Positions 40,401-46,700 of a stretch of DNA of 64,000 nt are shown here, piece after piece. Numbering within the stretch: position 1 is the first letter of the stretch; each line of letters opens with the position of its first letter. The DNA is from an uncultured Candidatus Cenarchaeum sp. (GTDB taxonomy: Archaea; Thermoproteota; Nitrososphaeria; Nitrososphaerales; Nitrosopumilaceae). The notes below the pieces were generated by a model. That model was not told the origin of the DNA. It was given only the letters and a program-made list of their open reading frames with translations, and did not search any database. The stretch spans positions 62,001-126,000 of the forward strand of contig OY282369.1 in NCBI GenBank assembly GCA_958295735.1, in the 5' to 3' direction. The position numbers were made by a program, and so were the translations under genes.

Positions 40401-42112
40401 ACGCTGGCCCAGATCGTCCCGTCCGATACCGGCGAGACGTCGAACGAGTACGAGTCGCCGGAGCCCGTGAAGTTTTCCACGCCGCCGTGCCCGGCGGTGC
40501 CCAGGATCACGACGTCGTCGGACGTGAACCCGTCGACGTCCTCGTCCCAGTCCACACGGAAGTTTATGGTCGGGGCATCGGTGGGGCTGGGCTGCGCGGC
40601 GGTGACGGTCGGCGTCTGGGGGGTCCTGTCCACGGTGACGCTCGCCGTGTTGGAGGGATAGTTCCACTTGTTTCCCTCGGCTGCCTTTTGGTGATTCTGC
40701 ACGCGGCAACCGGCCATGCTTACGGAGAATGTCCCTTCCTGAACCTCCACGTCAAAGGCGTAGTAGTGCTCGAAGACCTGGACTTGGTGGTTGCCGCTGT
40801 CCGCCACGTACATGCGGTCCGAGCCGTAGAATGTCACGTCCTGCGGATTGTTGAAGCCTGTGATGTTGGCTACGGGGCTCGTTGCGCCAGTCGCCCAGTC
40901 TATGTTTGCTCCGGGGCCCGGGAGTTGCCGGACGACGTCGAATACGTGGACTTTGTCGGTGCCCGCGTCGGCCACGTACATGCGGCCCGCCCTGTCCGCC
41001 CCCACGCCGCGCGGGTTGTCAAACGGGCCGGTGATGAAGCCGACGGTCCACCAATTACTGGCAGGGGCAGCTATCCTCACGCGATCGAGGTCCGGCTCGG
41101 ACACGAATACGTTGCCGCGGAAGTCTGCCCCCACGCCGGACGGTACTGAACGAACGTAATCGGAATTAAAAGCTAATACTGAGCTGTCTATGTCAATGGA
41201 GTGTTGGAGGTTCGAATGCCTGTACAGCGCGGTGCGTCCGCCGTGGCCCGCGTCGGCCACCGCCAAGAATTCGTCGGCGATTGCCATGTCCACCGGACTG
41301 GAAAGTGTCTGGCCGCCGTAGTGATAACCGTCAGCATTGACTGTACTGTGAAGGGTGGCGACGTGGGTAAGAGCCCTGTCGAAGATCAGGACCCGGCTGC
41401 CGCTCGCGTTGGCCACGAATATTCTTCCAGAGTTGTCGACCTCTACGCCCGACGGGTCGGCGAAAGTGAAGGGGAGTTTTCCCTCGTAATTCAGGCTAGA
41501 ATCAAAGTACGAGACGCGGTCATTTTCCGTGTCGGCCACGAATATGCGTCCCGTGGCATTGTCCACCGCTATGCCGTCAAGCCTTTTGAACTGGCCGTTG
41601 CCATCGCCCTCGCTCCCAAAGTTTTCGACGTGGCGCCACGCCGGGCGCAGGTTCTTGACGGTGCCGGAGGTGGTGGTGATGTCGGACTCTTGGATGGTTG
41701 CGGGGTTTACGTTCCCGCTAAAACTAATCTTGAATGGTACGGGACTCAGGTTGGTGGGCGAGGTCGTGTCGACGGAGATTACGGGCGTCGGGAACTTCTG
41801 CACGCCGCTGCCGGCGCAGATGCTGGGCGCCAGAAAATTCGTGTTCGCGTGCGCGGGCGGCGCGGCGGCGGCGCAGACCGCAAGAAAAAGGGCCGCGGAC
41901 AGGACCAGGACCGCCGCGAGCGGAAGCGGGCGCCGCGATGCGGGCCTCCCCGCGCGGGGATGTCCTGCTAGCGGCCGCACGGGCCGTCGCCTCCGTCCCT
42001 CGTCCCCCGCGCATCTCCCCACACAACTTCGGGCTCCACGTCCCGGCCGCACGGGCCGCCTCCCCCGTCCCTCATACCCCCCCCCCGCAGGACGAAAGGT
42101 GTGGCTGCGCAA
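22490..42112 (-). CDS. giant secreted NHL-propeller / Ig-like / periplasmic-binding protein
   Basis: One frame of 6540 codons without interruption. TTG 42112 lies 28 nt from CCTATATTC, fitting a leaderless start; a signal peptide (core PLPLAAVLVLSAALFLAVC, cut near AHA) ends at about residue 90, after an odd Arg/Gly-rich leader. From about 150 to 4800 modules alternate: NHL-type propellers (11 by my count; blades like PRGVAVDASGRVYVADTGN) and ~95-residue Ig-like domains (SPT..A.PI.F.V.F...V.GF, SYSFEVSPASDGTI.VDIP). Then come further Ig-like domains to ~5580, divergent ones to ~6020, a type-1 periplasmic-binding-like domain (~6030-6410) and a C-terminal beta domain. Probably extracellular, for adhesion or ligand binding. 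No membrane anchor is visible. Confidence 0.85.
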   Translation of the reverse strand: MRSHTFRPAGGGYEGRGRRPVRPGRGARSCVGRCAGDEGRRRRPVRPLAGHPRAGRPASRRPLPLAAVLVLSAALFLAVCAAAAPPAHANTNFLAPSICAGSGVQKFPTPVISVDTTSPTNLSPVPFKISFSGNVNPATIQESDITTTSGTVKNLRPAWRHVENFGSEGDGNGQFKRLDGIAVDNATGRIFVADTENDRVSYFDSSLNYEGKLPFTFADPSGVEVDNSGRIFVANASGSRVLIFDRALTHVATLHSTVNADGYHYGGQTLSSPVDMAIADEFLAVADAGHGGRTALYRHSNLQHSIDIDSSVLAFNSDYVRSVPSGVGADFRGNVFVSEPDLDRVRIAAPASNWWTVGFITGPFDNPRGVGADRAGRMYVADAGTDKVHVFDVVRQLPGPGANIDWATGATSPVANITGFNNPQDVTFYGSDRMYVADSGNHQVQVFEHYYAFDVEVQEGTFSVSMAGCRVQNHQKAAEGNKWNYPSNTASVTVDRTPQTPTVTAAQPSPTDAPTINFRVDWDEDVDGFTSDDVVILGTAGHGGVENFTGSGDSYSFDVSPVSDGTIWASVKHGAVLDPARNPSNAAWRLVVHDAARPIPAIAPAQFHSTALRDVPFSMGFDEPIDPATLEASDINATSGNVTNLRSVWTHAATFGGNGPGDGQLDEPHGVAVDAGGRVYVAEKQNGRVSVFDRAGNHLGHVGGPFLRPEDVAAGGPHGRVYVADTGNNTVRVYDAAWRHVHDIRNSFANPSGVAVDSSGNAYVAVRLNHTVQMFDPDGQYVRDVGGPYNQPNGIAVDSSGTVYVADSGNNTVRVYDAGGQPVVNITNSFAYPFAVDVDPAGNVFVADAFGSRVAVFDSAWQHVANLTHPYDPLLTVTGVGVDAATGDAYVAGRDNHRVSLFDAAYAFDVEDPVEGNLTVRLPAGSADDRSGHGNEAGQASIIVDRTGPIPAIAPATPGPSRLRTVHFNVTFDEPANATALDVSHITATSGAVRNLRQAWPHYGDFGAGPGSGNLSTPHGMAVDALSGRIYVSSSNHGRVEVFDGAGNHAGSLTGPLSSPNGIAVDGTDGTVYVADWDLKGVEVFDGAGNHAGSIAGPDGNPVGAAFDSHAGILYVAYPLLGRVHAFEGSTGSSAFSIGSFVNPVGVAVDGATGRIYVAQTRPPDAGGGVVVLGPDRQPVLNITGPLASPYEVAVDGPHDRIYVTHSSSRLSAFDGAGNHVADVTGPISAPTGVAVDGISGTVYVVSRNHGNVSAFGTSEYAFEVEGATDQQTLNVTVSAVAVHDALKNYGSATGAASVKIDRTPPRPDVTSPQTSPTPAAVVEFTIDWGEPVYGFDETGIEVSGTARTGGVVNFAATGAGGSDGGGSDAHEFAVAPAADGTITVDVTAGAARDEAGNPSAAGAFSIVSRNVFLTPVVEAAVPSPTNLQNVPFRIAFNKPVNVATLAASDIDASQGDVNGLRLAPQLLSTTLGGPAAPLDGPRGAAVHPGTGHVYVANTGNNSIDVFNSAGLRTSSIAGSLDGPRGVAVHPTTGHVYVANTGNNSIAIFNGAGGSIRNIAGSLSSPSGVAVHPTTGHVYVANTGNNSIAIFNGAGGSIGSIAGSLSGPSGVAVHPDTGHVYVANSGDNSIAVFDSARRSTLNITGLDNPVAVAVHRITGDIYVAEFNGDRIAVHDSAGRRLANITDSVSRPYAVALDGVTDTAYAVSSGYDRVTAFNTAAYEFGVAGAADNSTLEVRLPIATVRDRDGGASLASGTARIAIDRRAPVPDIALDHAGPTAAAYAVGFTVRWDEPVYEFNEAGIAVSGTGRTGGVIGFAAAGAGAGGDGEGRNSHTFAVAPTVDGTVTVNVTAGAARDEAGNPSAAVGLSTTAFNVVRLTPVVEAAAPSPTNLQDVPFRIAFNEPVDSSTLDASDIDASQGDVNGLRLAPQLLSATLGGPAAPLDGPRGAAVDGTTGAVYVANTGNNSIDVFSSAGLRTSSIAGSLDGPRGVAVHPGTGHVYVANTGNNSIAVFDGAGESIRNITHAFSVPAGVAVHPGTGHVYVTDTGNNRIVEFDGAGNRIHDMTLTDPSGVAVHPDSGDIYVAGSVNGIVSVFDRNWNSALNITGLDNPVAVAVHRITGDIYVAEHNGDRIAVHDSAGRRLANITDSVSRPYAVAVDGATGIAYAALRDSAHALAFDTAEYAFEVEGAADGSTLEVSMPAGSVRDGAGEYNAASGAARIAIDRTAPEPSVTAPQRGPAALQAVPLGLKFGEDIDPATLAATDINASSGDVRNLRLELWHNATIGGGAGAARLSEPRGVAADASSGLTYVADGAGRVLAFNSTGHSAGGLPGPFDSPSGVAVDASGSIYVANSGNGTVQIFNSSREPDGELPGPFASPRGIAVDASGSIYVANSGNGTVQIFNSSREPDGGLPGPFDSPSGVAVDASGSIYVANSGNGTVQIFNSSREPDGELPGPFASPRGVAADASGRIYVADDAADDAAASRVLAFNSSGSPVASASGFDGPRGVAVDSSGRIHVAEAAAGRVRILDHAYAFDVIGPEGGRALAVNLAAGSVLDLAGNANEATNTLGIRIDRTGPEATVAAAAAGPTGLRVVPFSLEFGEAVDAGTLAAADINASSGEVGNPRLAPRHNSTFGERGQGAGQFDDPRGVAVDGTTGAVYVADANNKRVHVFNSTLHHAGYLPGPFASPRGVAVDGFLGAVYVADHGAGRVLVFDSATGNHTASIADRLSSPAAVAIDPSGTIYVADQAAGRVQAYDLAAGHRIGALPGTFDQPSGVAVDGSTGAVYVADAAGVRVFDSSREPDGELTGTFASPRGVTVDGSGRVYVADAAGVRVFDSSRGPAGELPGRFASPRGVAVDGASGRVYVADAGIHGVLAFDAAYAFGVEEPDNERVLEVRLPAGSVRDAAGNENAGSGTASILVNWTGPIPKIASGQQSPTNASTIGFTVEFGENVTEFGAGDVALSGAATRGSVENFDGAGASYSFEVSPASDGTVRVDIPAGAARNALGNPSDAAERFYMAYDGTPPAAAVAAVPDGPTNETAVPFTLAFSSAVDASTLEASDVDASSGNATDLRAAWRHDAAFDGGPDRLSLPTGIAVDGSGNTYVADVLFTERVRVFDQDREYVTDITGPSRPQGVAVDGVTGDIYVTDAGRGTVRVYHPNMTRADDLPASFNTPVGVAIGGPHGRVHVVESGGNVHVHDPDGTRIHSFTGLSGPYGVAVDASGRVYVAERGNGAVRVYHPNGTQAGELPGQFSQPVGVAVDASGRVYVADYGSGSGGIGGASGPGFVRVHDPAGAEIAEIRNIPGGQLADPVGVAIDPASGALHVVDSGPRRIHVFDVAYAFSVENSTDLRTLTVSLPAGRVQDHAGNGNEESNAAGIRIDRTAPAPAISSTQPDPTGTSPILFTVEFGENVTGFDAGDVGLTGTANRGGALTVEGAGASYTFEVRPASNGTILVDIPENAAQDAAGNGNTRAEQFSIEYDSSLPTPTVTAAQRSPTNAKPISFQVNFSLPVTGFNASGIALSNTTGHGGVERFAGAGASYSFEVRPASDGTILVDIPAGAARSAGTGSIAALRFSITYDGTPPAPTVTAAQRSPTGESPIRFTVNFTESVDGLELADVALSGAAAGAANLVAVNLVAVNSTTYTFDVSPASDGTIHVDIPENAAEDDAGNGNTASERFSIEYDGTGPAPTVAAAQPGPTNATTIGFLLDFGGDVDPETVAASDISASSGNVTNLRAVPRHDGHFGGPGTGDGEFDAPAGVAAGGPSGEIYVADSGNRRVQIFDSSRRFAGTLPGPFVDPAGVAVDAASGRVYVADRGGFVAAFDAGRERLANITNASMTDPAGVAVDSSGNLYVADAGTGRLHAFNSSMMHVGSTAAGVLDGPEGAAADSAGRLYVAEPGPGRISVFDSATLASNGSLQAPPEFDFDSPRGVAVDGSGRVYVADTQNGRVRIFDPAHEYAGDLPGTFSSPYGVAAGGPSGGIYVAETPLDRIRAFDMKAYEFDVASPDAGHVLTARMPAGSVRDAVGNPNEESNAAGIRIDRTGPVPTVSPRDQSPATAATVGFRLDFNEAVDGATLDASDVNASSGSVANLRAAWHHDETFGGPGTGDGLFASPSGIAVDGSGNTYVADRGNGRVQVLGPARDHVASIGGLDAPRGVAVDAASGRVYVANTGNDSVRVYHPDRTYAADLPGSFDNPAGVAAGGPYGRIHVADTGNDRIRVYDFSLNHIYDIPGLDGPAGVAVDALGRVYVADTNASAVPVYPPNSIEAAADLPGPFDRPTGVAVDASGRVYVAETGGDGRVRIYHPDWTHAADIENPINTPYGVAVDPASGALYVTESAAGLIRPFDEAYDFDVEDPADQQTLTVRVPAGGVQDLAGNGNEESNEASISVIRDVPIPVVTSAQRSPTSESTIGFRVDFNIPVDGLVAGDIMLSNETGHGGVENFAGAGASYSFEVSPASDGTVRVDIPEGAAHGAAGSAQGNPSAAAERLTVTYDGKLPLPAVAKALDGPTNLTAVPFSLSFSENVNASTLVASDVDPSSGNVAELRAAWHPAPTFDGFGDGLFVSPSGIAVDGSGITYVADRGNDRVQVHDPAQDRVDGIGGLDAPRGVAVDAASGRVYVANTGNDSVRVYHPDRTYAADLPGSFDNPAGVAAGGPYGRIHVADTGNDRIRVYDFSLNHIYDIPGLDGPAGVAVDALGRVYVADTNASAVPVYPPNSIEAAADLPGPFDRPTGVAVDALGRVYVAETGGDGRVRIYHPDWTHAADIEDPINTPYGVAVDPASGALYVTESAAGLIRPFDEAYDFDVDDPDDQQTLTVRVPAGRVRDAAGNANAESNEESIRIDRIAPAPVINSTQPDPTGAPSIPFTVEFGESVKEFGADAIMLSNETGHRGVENFTGSGASYSFEVRPASDGTILVNIPENVVVDDAGNGNTASEPFSITYNSSLLTTTVTADEDSPTNAATITFRVVFSLPVTEFNASAIMLSNETGHRGVERFAGSGASYSFEVSPTSDGTIKVDIPAGAARSAGTDSTAAPQFSITYDGTRPIPRVTAEQQSPTRESPIRFTVNFTEPVKGFERPDVELSGNTISGAEHFDPVNATTYEFYVRPSDNGTIRVDIPENVADDDAGNGNTASEPFSIDYDSSLPFPTVTTEEDNPTSASPITFRVDFSLPVTGFAKADIMISGTADHDGVENFDPVSATRYEFDVSPSTNGTIIVDIPANAARDAADGSIGSAPAAQFSIEYDGEPAPIPAPVPTVTAAQSSTTDASPINFQVDFSRPVTGFAKTDIVISGDAAHGGIDNFAAVNTTRYTFEVSPSTNGTVIVDIPAGAAQDAADDSIGSAEAMPLSITYNGEPATVPPTPTPTPIPTVTTEHGSPTSASPITFRVDFSRPVTGFDHTGIVLSGTADHGGVENFVSVSATRYSFEVSPSTNGTVIVDIPANVARDAADGNTGNAAAEQFSITYNGEPAPIPPTTAPIPTVTTEHGSPTNASTITFRVDFSRPVTGFDHTGIVLSGTADHGGVENFVSVSATRYTFEVSPTSDGTILVDIPENAAQDTADGNTGSTAAEQFSIEYAAAAPGAELGVLSAEITGPQQATIRYDAAASAGASAYGPISIGGADRPVTLSGSGTETHVLRFGGEPAPPDATGSVTVDPAAVTGPAGNLRGDGAYRQELADGQAPPLASASLDLEAGENGRLALVFGEAAAAAPNVQSFAGNIVIRGAGGAVALSAADVPSAASGRAGDTAFALDVSGAKRVELNAADLDPATVELPGGFVSDASGNLYGGPAVPLAYAPDSSPPVLVAAAFRLAEGGGAGRLVVTFDEAVTAPAAGPLEGEIEVRGGSGAAAVLSGDDVAPAASGSGGDRTFALPVSDQRRGALSGPEFSDPGSTSVLLPDGFVTNGRAGYERERAPLVVARDSDGPSFLWAFVAGGGSVVAVYSEPVLSLPSHYGNITVDGAAAGGGGASGADAFGSNVVVSWGAGAAASAGSAVGFYLSADITDRFGNDLKNPGPKSTGGQGGSCDDKPLVRAGVFHGGPGDPSAAAARMGASAFNAVSESRGYPFCVGTSEYALPPGAGAAAAEAALRGAHAAGEGPLLYVGPASDAALAGMAGYASGNGITVISHSSAARSLAVEGDRIFRLEPGTAHLARALATEVALGGHAAVVPVVQAGLRGADYGLLGPLASDLGPLGIQFGAPVEFREGGAAAGPVEEAVARAAGSRGAGSVAVVYVGSDAELAALAGGVPPGSPAREAAWFAPGGAGAGAGDGVAASPAILADAAAIQLARDTRLSAVQFAVDRNGVTDYIDRITGAPAGSATPAYAAYEAVRVLGGALVPAGGDPSLAGGNVAGAANLEGGPLGRTGMDGSGDLRFPVTYGAWSVSGTAAEWVRAPDLLRGLDACGIDLEKSALALPPLTAGSTSRPVRQTVTNIGTGPMPAVSVSATDWTQLRGGDPIPGATLPFSYTEMAVGLDGASPRRADSTPLAAGTEIPGGTPPGGSVDVDFRINLVALEVLRADSISQTVTFVANCG
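27675..28295. repeat. internal duplicated propeller, unit 1
   Basis: About 620 bases nearly identical to 29034-29654, at a constant offset of 1359 bp and without indels. The few differences are mostly silent (for example GGTCCTC versus GGTTCTC). Confidence 0.85.
29034..29654. repeat. internal duplicated propeller, unit 2
   Basis: Partner of 27675-28295. The Ig-like domains between the two units differ much more, so the propellers were duplicated or converted recently. Confidence 0.85.
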
Positions 42113-42135
42113 CGCTCACGTTGCGCGAGTGGGGC

Positions 42136-42144
42136 GAATATAGG
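42136..42144 (-). promoter_or_regulatory. TATA box of the giant gene
   Basis: CCTATATTC on the minus strand, followed by a hairpin-like CGCAACGTGAGCGTTGCG that overlaps the proposed TTG start. Confidence 0.55.
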
Positions 42145-42365
42145 TTTTGCCGGGCGGTGCGCGCGGGGCCGGCGGCCCCCGGGCCGCGGGCGGATCCGGA
42201 TCGGCGGCGTCCTCGCGGCCTGGAGCGCGGCCCCGGGCCGCGGGGCCGGGCGGGGATGCGGCGCCCCGGGGCGGGCCCCGCGCGCGACGGGGGCCCCGGC
42301 CCCGGGGCGGCCCCGGAACGGGGGGGCGCCCGGGAGGCCCGGAAAAGGCGGGAGGCCCAGGGCCC

Positions 42366-43058
42366 CTACCCGGCCCCGCCCTCGATCTCGGCCATGGCCT
42401 GCCGGAAGGCCTCGGGCGGCTGGTTGCCCCTTATCTTCACGGCCCGCTCGCCGTCGAACACGAGGAACGTGGGCGTCGCGTCCACCCCCGCCGCGGCGGC
42501 GAGCCGCTCCATGTCCAGCACCCTCTGCCCGTGCCGCCCCTCTTCCATGCACGCGGCGAACTCGGCCGCATCGGCCCCCGCCCCGGCGGCGAACCGCGCC
42601 AGCGACTCCCCGGTGATCCAGCCGGTCCCCTCGCCGGCCCAGTTCCCGTACAGCGCGCCGTGGTACTCCCAGTACAGCCCCTGGTCGCCCGCGCAGTGCG
42701 AGGCCTCGGCGGCCGCCGCCGAGCCGGGCCCGTTGAGCGGGAAGTCCTTGAAGACCAGCTTGGCGCGCCCCGCGTCCAGGTACTCGGCCTTCAGCCACGG
42801 CAGGCCCGACTCGTGGAACATGCGGCAGTACGTGCACTGGTAGTCCCCCCACTCCAGTATGGTCACCGGCGCGGACGGGTCCCCGAGGGGCGGGGAGCCG
42901 CCGGCGGCGAGGGCCGAGGCCGCGAGCGCGCCCGGCGCCGCATCCGGGGCGCCCGCGCCCCCCGTGGCGGCCAGCACCGCGAGCGCCGCGGCCAGGCCGG
43001 CCGCCGCCGGGATCGCCGGCGCCCGCGCGCGGCGGGCGGCGGCCGCCATAAGGCCCAC
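42366..43058 (-). CDS. secreted DsbA-like thioredoxin-fold protein
   Basis: 230 residues. An Ala-rich membrane or signal segment (about 15-35) precedes a flexible linker and a DsbA/thioredoxin domain starting at GDPSAPVTILEWGDYQCTYC. The redox pair is C75-T-Y-C78, the cis-Pro is P196 (ATPTFLVF) and the helical insertion carries C122 and C170. It should oxidise or isomerise disulfides in exported proteins. Its neighbours on both sides are secreted NHL proteins, the likely kind of client. A weak TATA-like CTTTTAG is 27 nt upstream of ATG 43058. TAG stop. Confidence 0.88.
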   Translation of the reverse strand: MGLMAAAARRARAPAIPAAAGLAAALAVLAATGGAGAPDAAPGALAASALAAGGSPPLGDPSAPVTILEWGDYQCTYCRMFHESGLPWLKAEYLDAGRAKLVFKDFPLNGPGSAAAAEASHCAGDQGLYWEYHGALYGNWAGEGTGWITGESLARFAAGAGADAAEFAACMEEGRHGQRVLDMERLAAAAGVDATPTFLVFDGERAVKIRGNQPPEAFRQAMAEIEGGAG

Positions 43059-43082
43059 GCGCCCGCTCGCGGGCGGGGCCGC

Positions 43083-43795
43083 TAAAAGCCTTGGGGTCGC
43101 GGGCCGGCGCGGGGCCGCGCGCCCGCCGGCCGCGGGCGCGAAAGCGACCCTGCCGGACCGGACCCGCGCCCGCGGAGCGGGGGCTGCCGGCCCCGCGCGC
43201 GGGCCGGCGCGGGTTCAGGCCCGTCGCGATCCGGGCGCGGGACCGGGGAGCGGCCTGCTGCTGCCGGGCGCGGTTTCGGCCCGGACCCGGGTCCGCGCGC
43301 GGGCCGGGCCGCCGCGGCCCTGATGCGGGGCCGCGGGACGGCGGGCGCTTGCGCCGCCCCCTCTCCGCGGGCGGCGCCGGCGCCGGCCGGCGCGGGCGTG
43401 CACCCGCGGCGGCCGCGCGGCGCGTTGCCGCGCCCGGCGCCGGCCGGCCGCAGGCGCGCTCCACGCCGGCCGGCGCGGGCGGAGGCACGGCGCATCTTTA
43501 GCCGCCGGCACCGCCACGGCGGGCGGCATACATGCGGGCAGGCCTGCGGGCTACGGGGACGGGGCCGCGCGCGCGGGGCGAAGCGCGGGCCTGGCCCTCT
43601 CCTGCGGGGCCCCGCGTGCCGGAACGCGTGGCGGCAGGCCTGCGGGCCGCCGGGACGGGCATGCGGACGGGCGGGGCGGCAGGCCTGCGCGGCGTGCCAA
43701 AAAATCCGGGCCGCCGCCGCCGGCATGCGCACCAGGCGGGCGGCCGGACCGCGCGCCGCCGCGCCGCAAGGCGCAAGCCTGCAACGAATTCCGCG
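43083..43795. other. gene-free GC-rich stretch
   Basis: No gene seen. It holds a decayed MITE (43209-43300) and several copies of the palindromic motif GCAGGCCTGCGG (about 43548, 43632 and 43680). Confidence 0.5.
43209..43300. mobile_element. MITE copy 5, decayed
   Basis: Core CCGTCGCGATCCGGGCGCGG and GGGCGCGGTTTCGGCCCGGA match the family; the terminal repeats have lost their A/T positions. Confidence 0.6.
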
Positions 43796-46700
43796 TTACC
43801 GCGGCGGAGAGTAGGCGAGCGCCCTCGCGCCCCCCGATCCGAACGCGAAGTCGAGGGTGCCGTTGGCGGCGTGGAACACGCGTACGCGGTCGTCGCCGCC
43901 GCCGGCCACCGCGATGCTGCCGCCGTCCGGCGAGTAGGCGGCGGACATGAAATCGTCATATGCGCCGCTGATGCCCCCCACGTTAAAGTGGAAGTCGGGG
44001 GCGCCGCTGGAGTGGAACATGCTGATGCGGTCGTTGTAGTAGTCAGCCAACGCAATGCGGTCGCCGCCCGGCGAGTAGTCGACCGAACTCGGAACACGGC
44101 CCCTCATTGTGCCGTTGACGAACGGCACTTCGAAACTGCCGGCGAAGGTGCCGTTGGCGGCATGGAACAGTAGGAGGTGCTGGCAGGCGCCAGCCTGAAT
44201 CCCGTGGCCGCCGTAGTCATAATCGTGGCTGGCGGTGTCGTGCTTGTGATCGTGGCTGGCGGTGTCGTTAACATGATCGTGGTTGTCGGTGTAGTGGCGG
44301 TAGTAGTCGTGCATGTGCACATAACTGTAGACGTCATGCTCGTGATCATGAACGGTTGGTATGAGTGGGCACCCGGTCCAGGCGCCCACCGCGATGTGGG
44401 TGCCGTTCGGCGAGTAGTCGACGGAGTAGGGATTGGCAAACGACGACACCCCTGCGCTGAGGTTCCCTCCCGATCCGATCGCGAAGTCGAGTGTGCCGTT
44501 GGCCGCATGGAACACTTTGATTTTGTGGTTGTAGTAGTCGCCCGCCGCGATGCGGGCGCCGTCCGGCGAGTAGGCGACTGGAATCGGCCGCCCGGAGAAA
44601 CCCCGCGGGTCGGAGCCCAGCACGTCGAACGCAAAGTCAAAGGCGCCGTCGGGGTAGAATACCCTTACGCCGTGGAAGAAGTCGTTGGATTCGCCCGCCG
44701 CGATGCGGGCGCCGTCCGGCGAGTAGGCGACGGAAACCGGCGTGGTGGCGAACGATGCGCTGCGCGACCACGGATACATCCAGTGCTCGAAGCCGGGTTC
44801 ACCGTGGCCAAAGTCGTGGGCGAACGCGCCGTCGGCGTGGAACACCCGGATGCCGCCGCCGGCGGCCGCGGCGATCATGCCCGACTTCGGGGGCGGGGGA
44901 TAGGCGACGCCGTCGGCCGGAAGCCACAGCGCGCCGGCAAACTCGCCGTCGGCGGCGAACACCTGGACGCGGCCGTTGCCGCGGTCGGCCACCGCGATGC
45001 GGCCGCCGTCCGGCGAGTAGGCCACGGACGCCGGGTTCTTGAACTCCCCCGCGCCGGCTCCGCGCGATCCGAACGCAAAGTCGAGGGTGCCGTTGGCGGC
45101 GTGGAACACCTGGACGCGGTGGTTGCCGCGGTCGGCCACCGCGATGCGGCCGCCGTCCGGCGAGTAGGCGGCGGACATCGGGTTCTCGAACTCCCCCGCG
45201 CCGGCTCCGCGCGATCCGAACGCAAAGTCGAGGGTGCCGTTGGCGGCGTGGAACACCTGGACGCGGTCGTTGCCGCGGTCGGCCACCGCGATGCGGCCGC
45301 CGTCCGGCGAGTAGGCAGCGGACATCGGGTTCTTGAACTCCCCCGCGCCGGCTCCGCGCGATCCGAACGCAAAGTCGAGGGTGCCGTTGGCGGCGTGGAA
45401 CACCTGGACGCGGTCGTTGCTGCGGTCGGCCACCGCGATGCGGCCGCCGAACGGCGAGTAGGCAGCGGAGCGCGGATCGTCGAACTGCCCGTCGCCCGCG
45501 CCGCGCGATCCGAACGCAAAGTCGAGGGTGCCGTTGGGGCGGAACACCTGGACGCGGTCGTTGCCGGAGTCGGCCACCGCGATGCGGCCGCCCGACGGGG
45601 AATACGCGACGGAGCGGGGCTTGTCGAACTGCCCGTCGCCGGCGCCCCCCGATCCGAACCCGCGGGCGAGGGCGCCGTCGGGATCGAACACCCGGACGAG
45701 GCCGCTGCCGGCATCGACTGTAGCGAGGGCGCCGTGCAGTTGCGGCGGCGGGGGAGGAACGAACGACGCGGAGCGGGGACCGTCGAGATGCCCGTCGCCG
45801 GCTCCTCGCGATCCGAACTTGCCGGCGAACGCGCCGTCGGGGAGGAACAGCTGGACGCGGCCGCCGCGATCGGGCACGGCGATCCGGCCGTCAGACGAAA
45901 AGGCGACGGCGGCCGGGGAAGAAAACTGCCCGTCGCCCGCGCCGCGCGATCCGAAGCTGCCGGCGAACGCGCCGTCGGGGAGGAACAGCTGGACGCGGTC
46001 GTTGCCGGAGTCGGCCACGGCGATCGTGCCGCCGGACGGGGAATACGCGACGGAGCGGGGATCGTCGAACTGCCCGTCGCCCGCGCCGCGCGATCCGAAG
46101 CTGCCGGCGAACGTGCCGTCGGGGAGGAACAGCTGGACGCGGTCGTTGCCGGAGTCGGCCACGGCGATCGTGCCGCCGGACGGGGAATACGCGACGGAGC
46201 GGGGATCGTCGAACTGCCCGTCGCCCGCGCCGCGCGATCCGAAGCTGCCGGCGAACGTGCCGTCGGGGAGGAACAGCTGGACGCGGTCGTTGCCGGAGTC
46301 GGCCACGGCGATCGTGCCGCCGGACGGGGAATACGCGACGGAGCGGGGATCGTCGAACTGCCCGTCGCCCGCGCCGCGCGATCCGAAGCTGCCGGCGAAC
46401 GTGCCGTCGGGGCGGAACAGCTGGACGCGGTCGTTGCCGGAGTCGGCCACGGCGATCGTGCCGCCGGACGGGGAATACGCGACGGAGCGGGGATCGTCGA
46501 ACTCCCCGTCGCCCGCGCCGTGCGATCCGAACTTGCCGGCGAACGTGCCGTCGGGGCGGAACACCTGGACTCGGTGGTTGAACGTGTCGGCGACCGCGAC
46601 CGCGTCGGGCGGCGGCGCGGCCGGCGGCGTCTGCGGCGCAAAGGCGACGGACGTGGGATACCTGAACTGCGCCGCCCCCCCGCCCCGCGACGAGCCCTCC

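Noticed and set aside
43540-43730. Palindromic GCAGGCCTGCGG copies as an origin or regulatory array
   Set aside because: Irregular spacing and very high GC make chance and decay a sufficient explanation.
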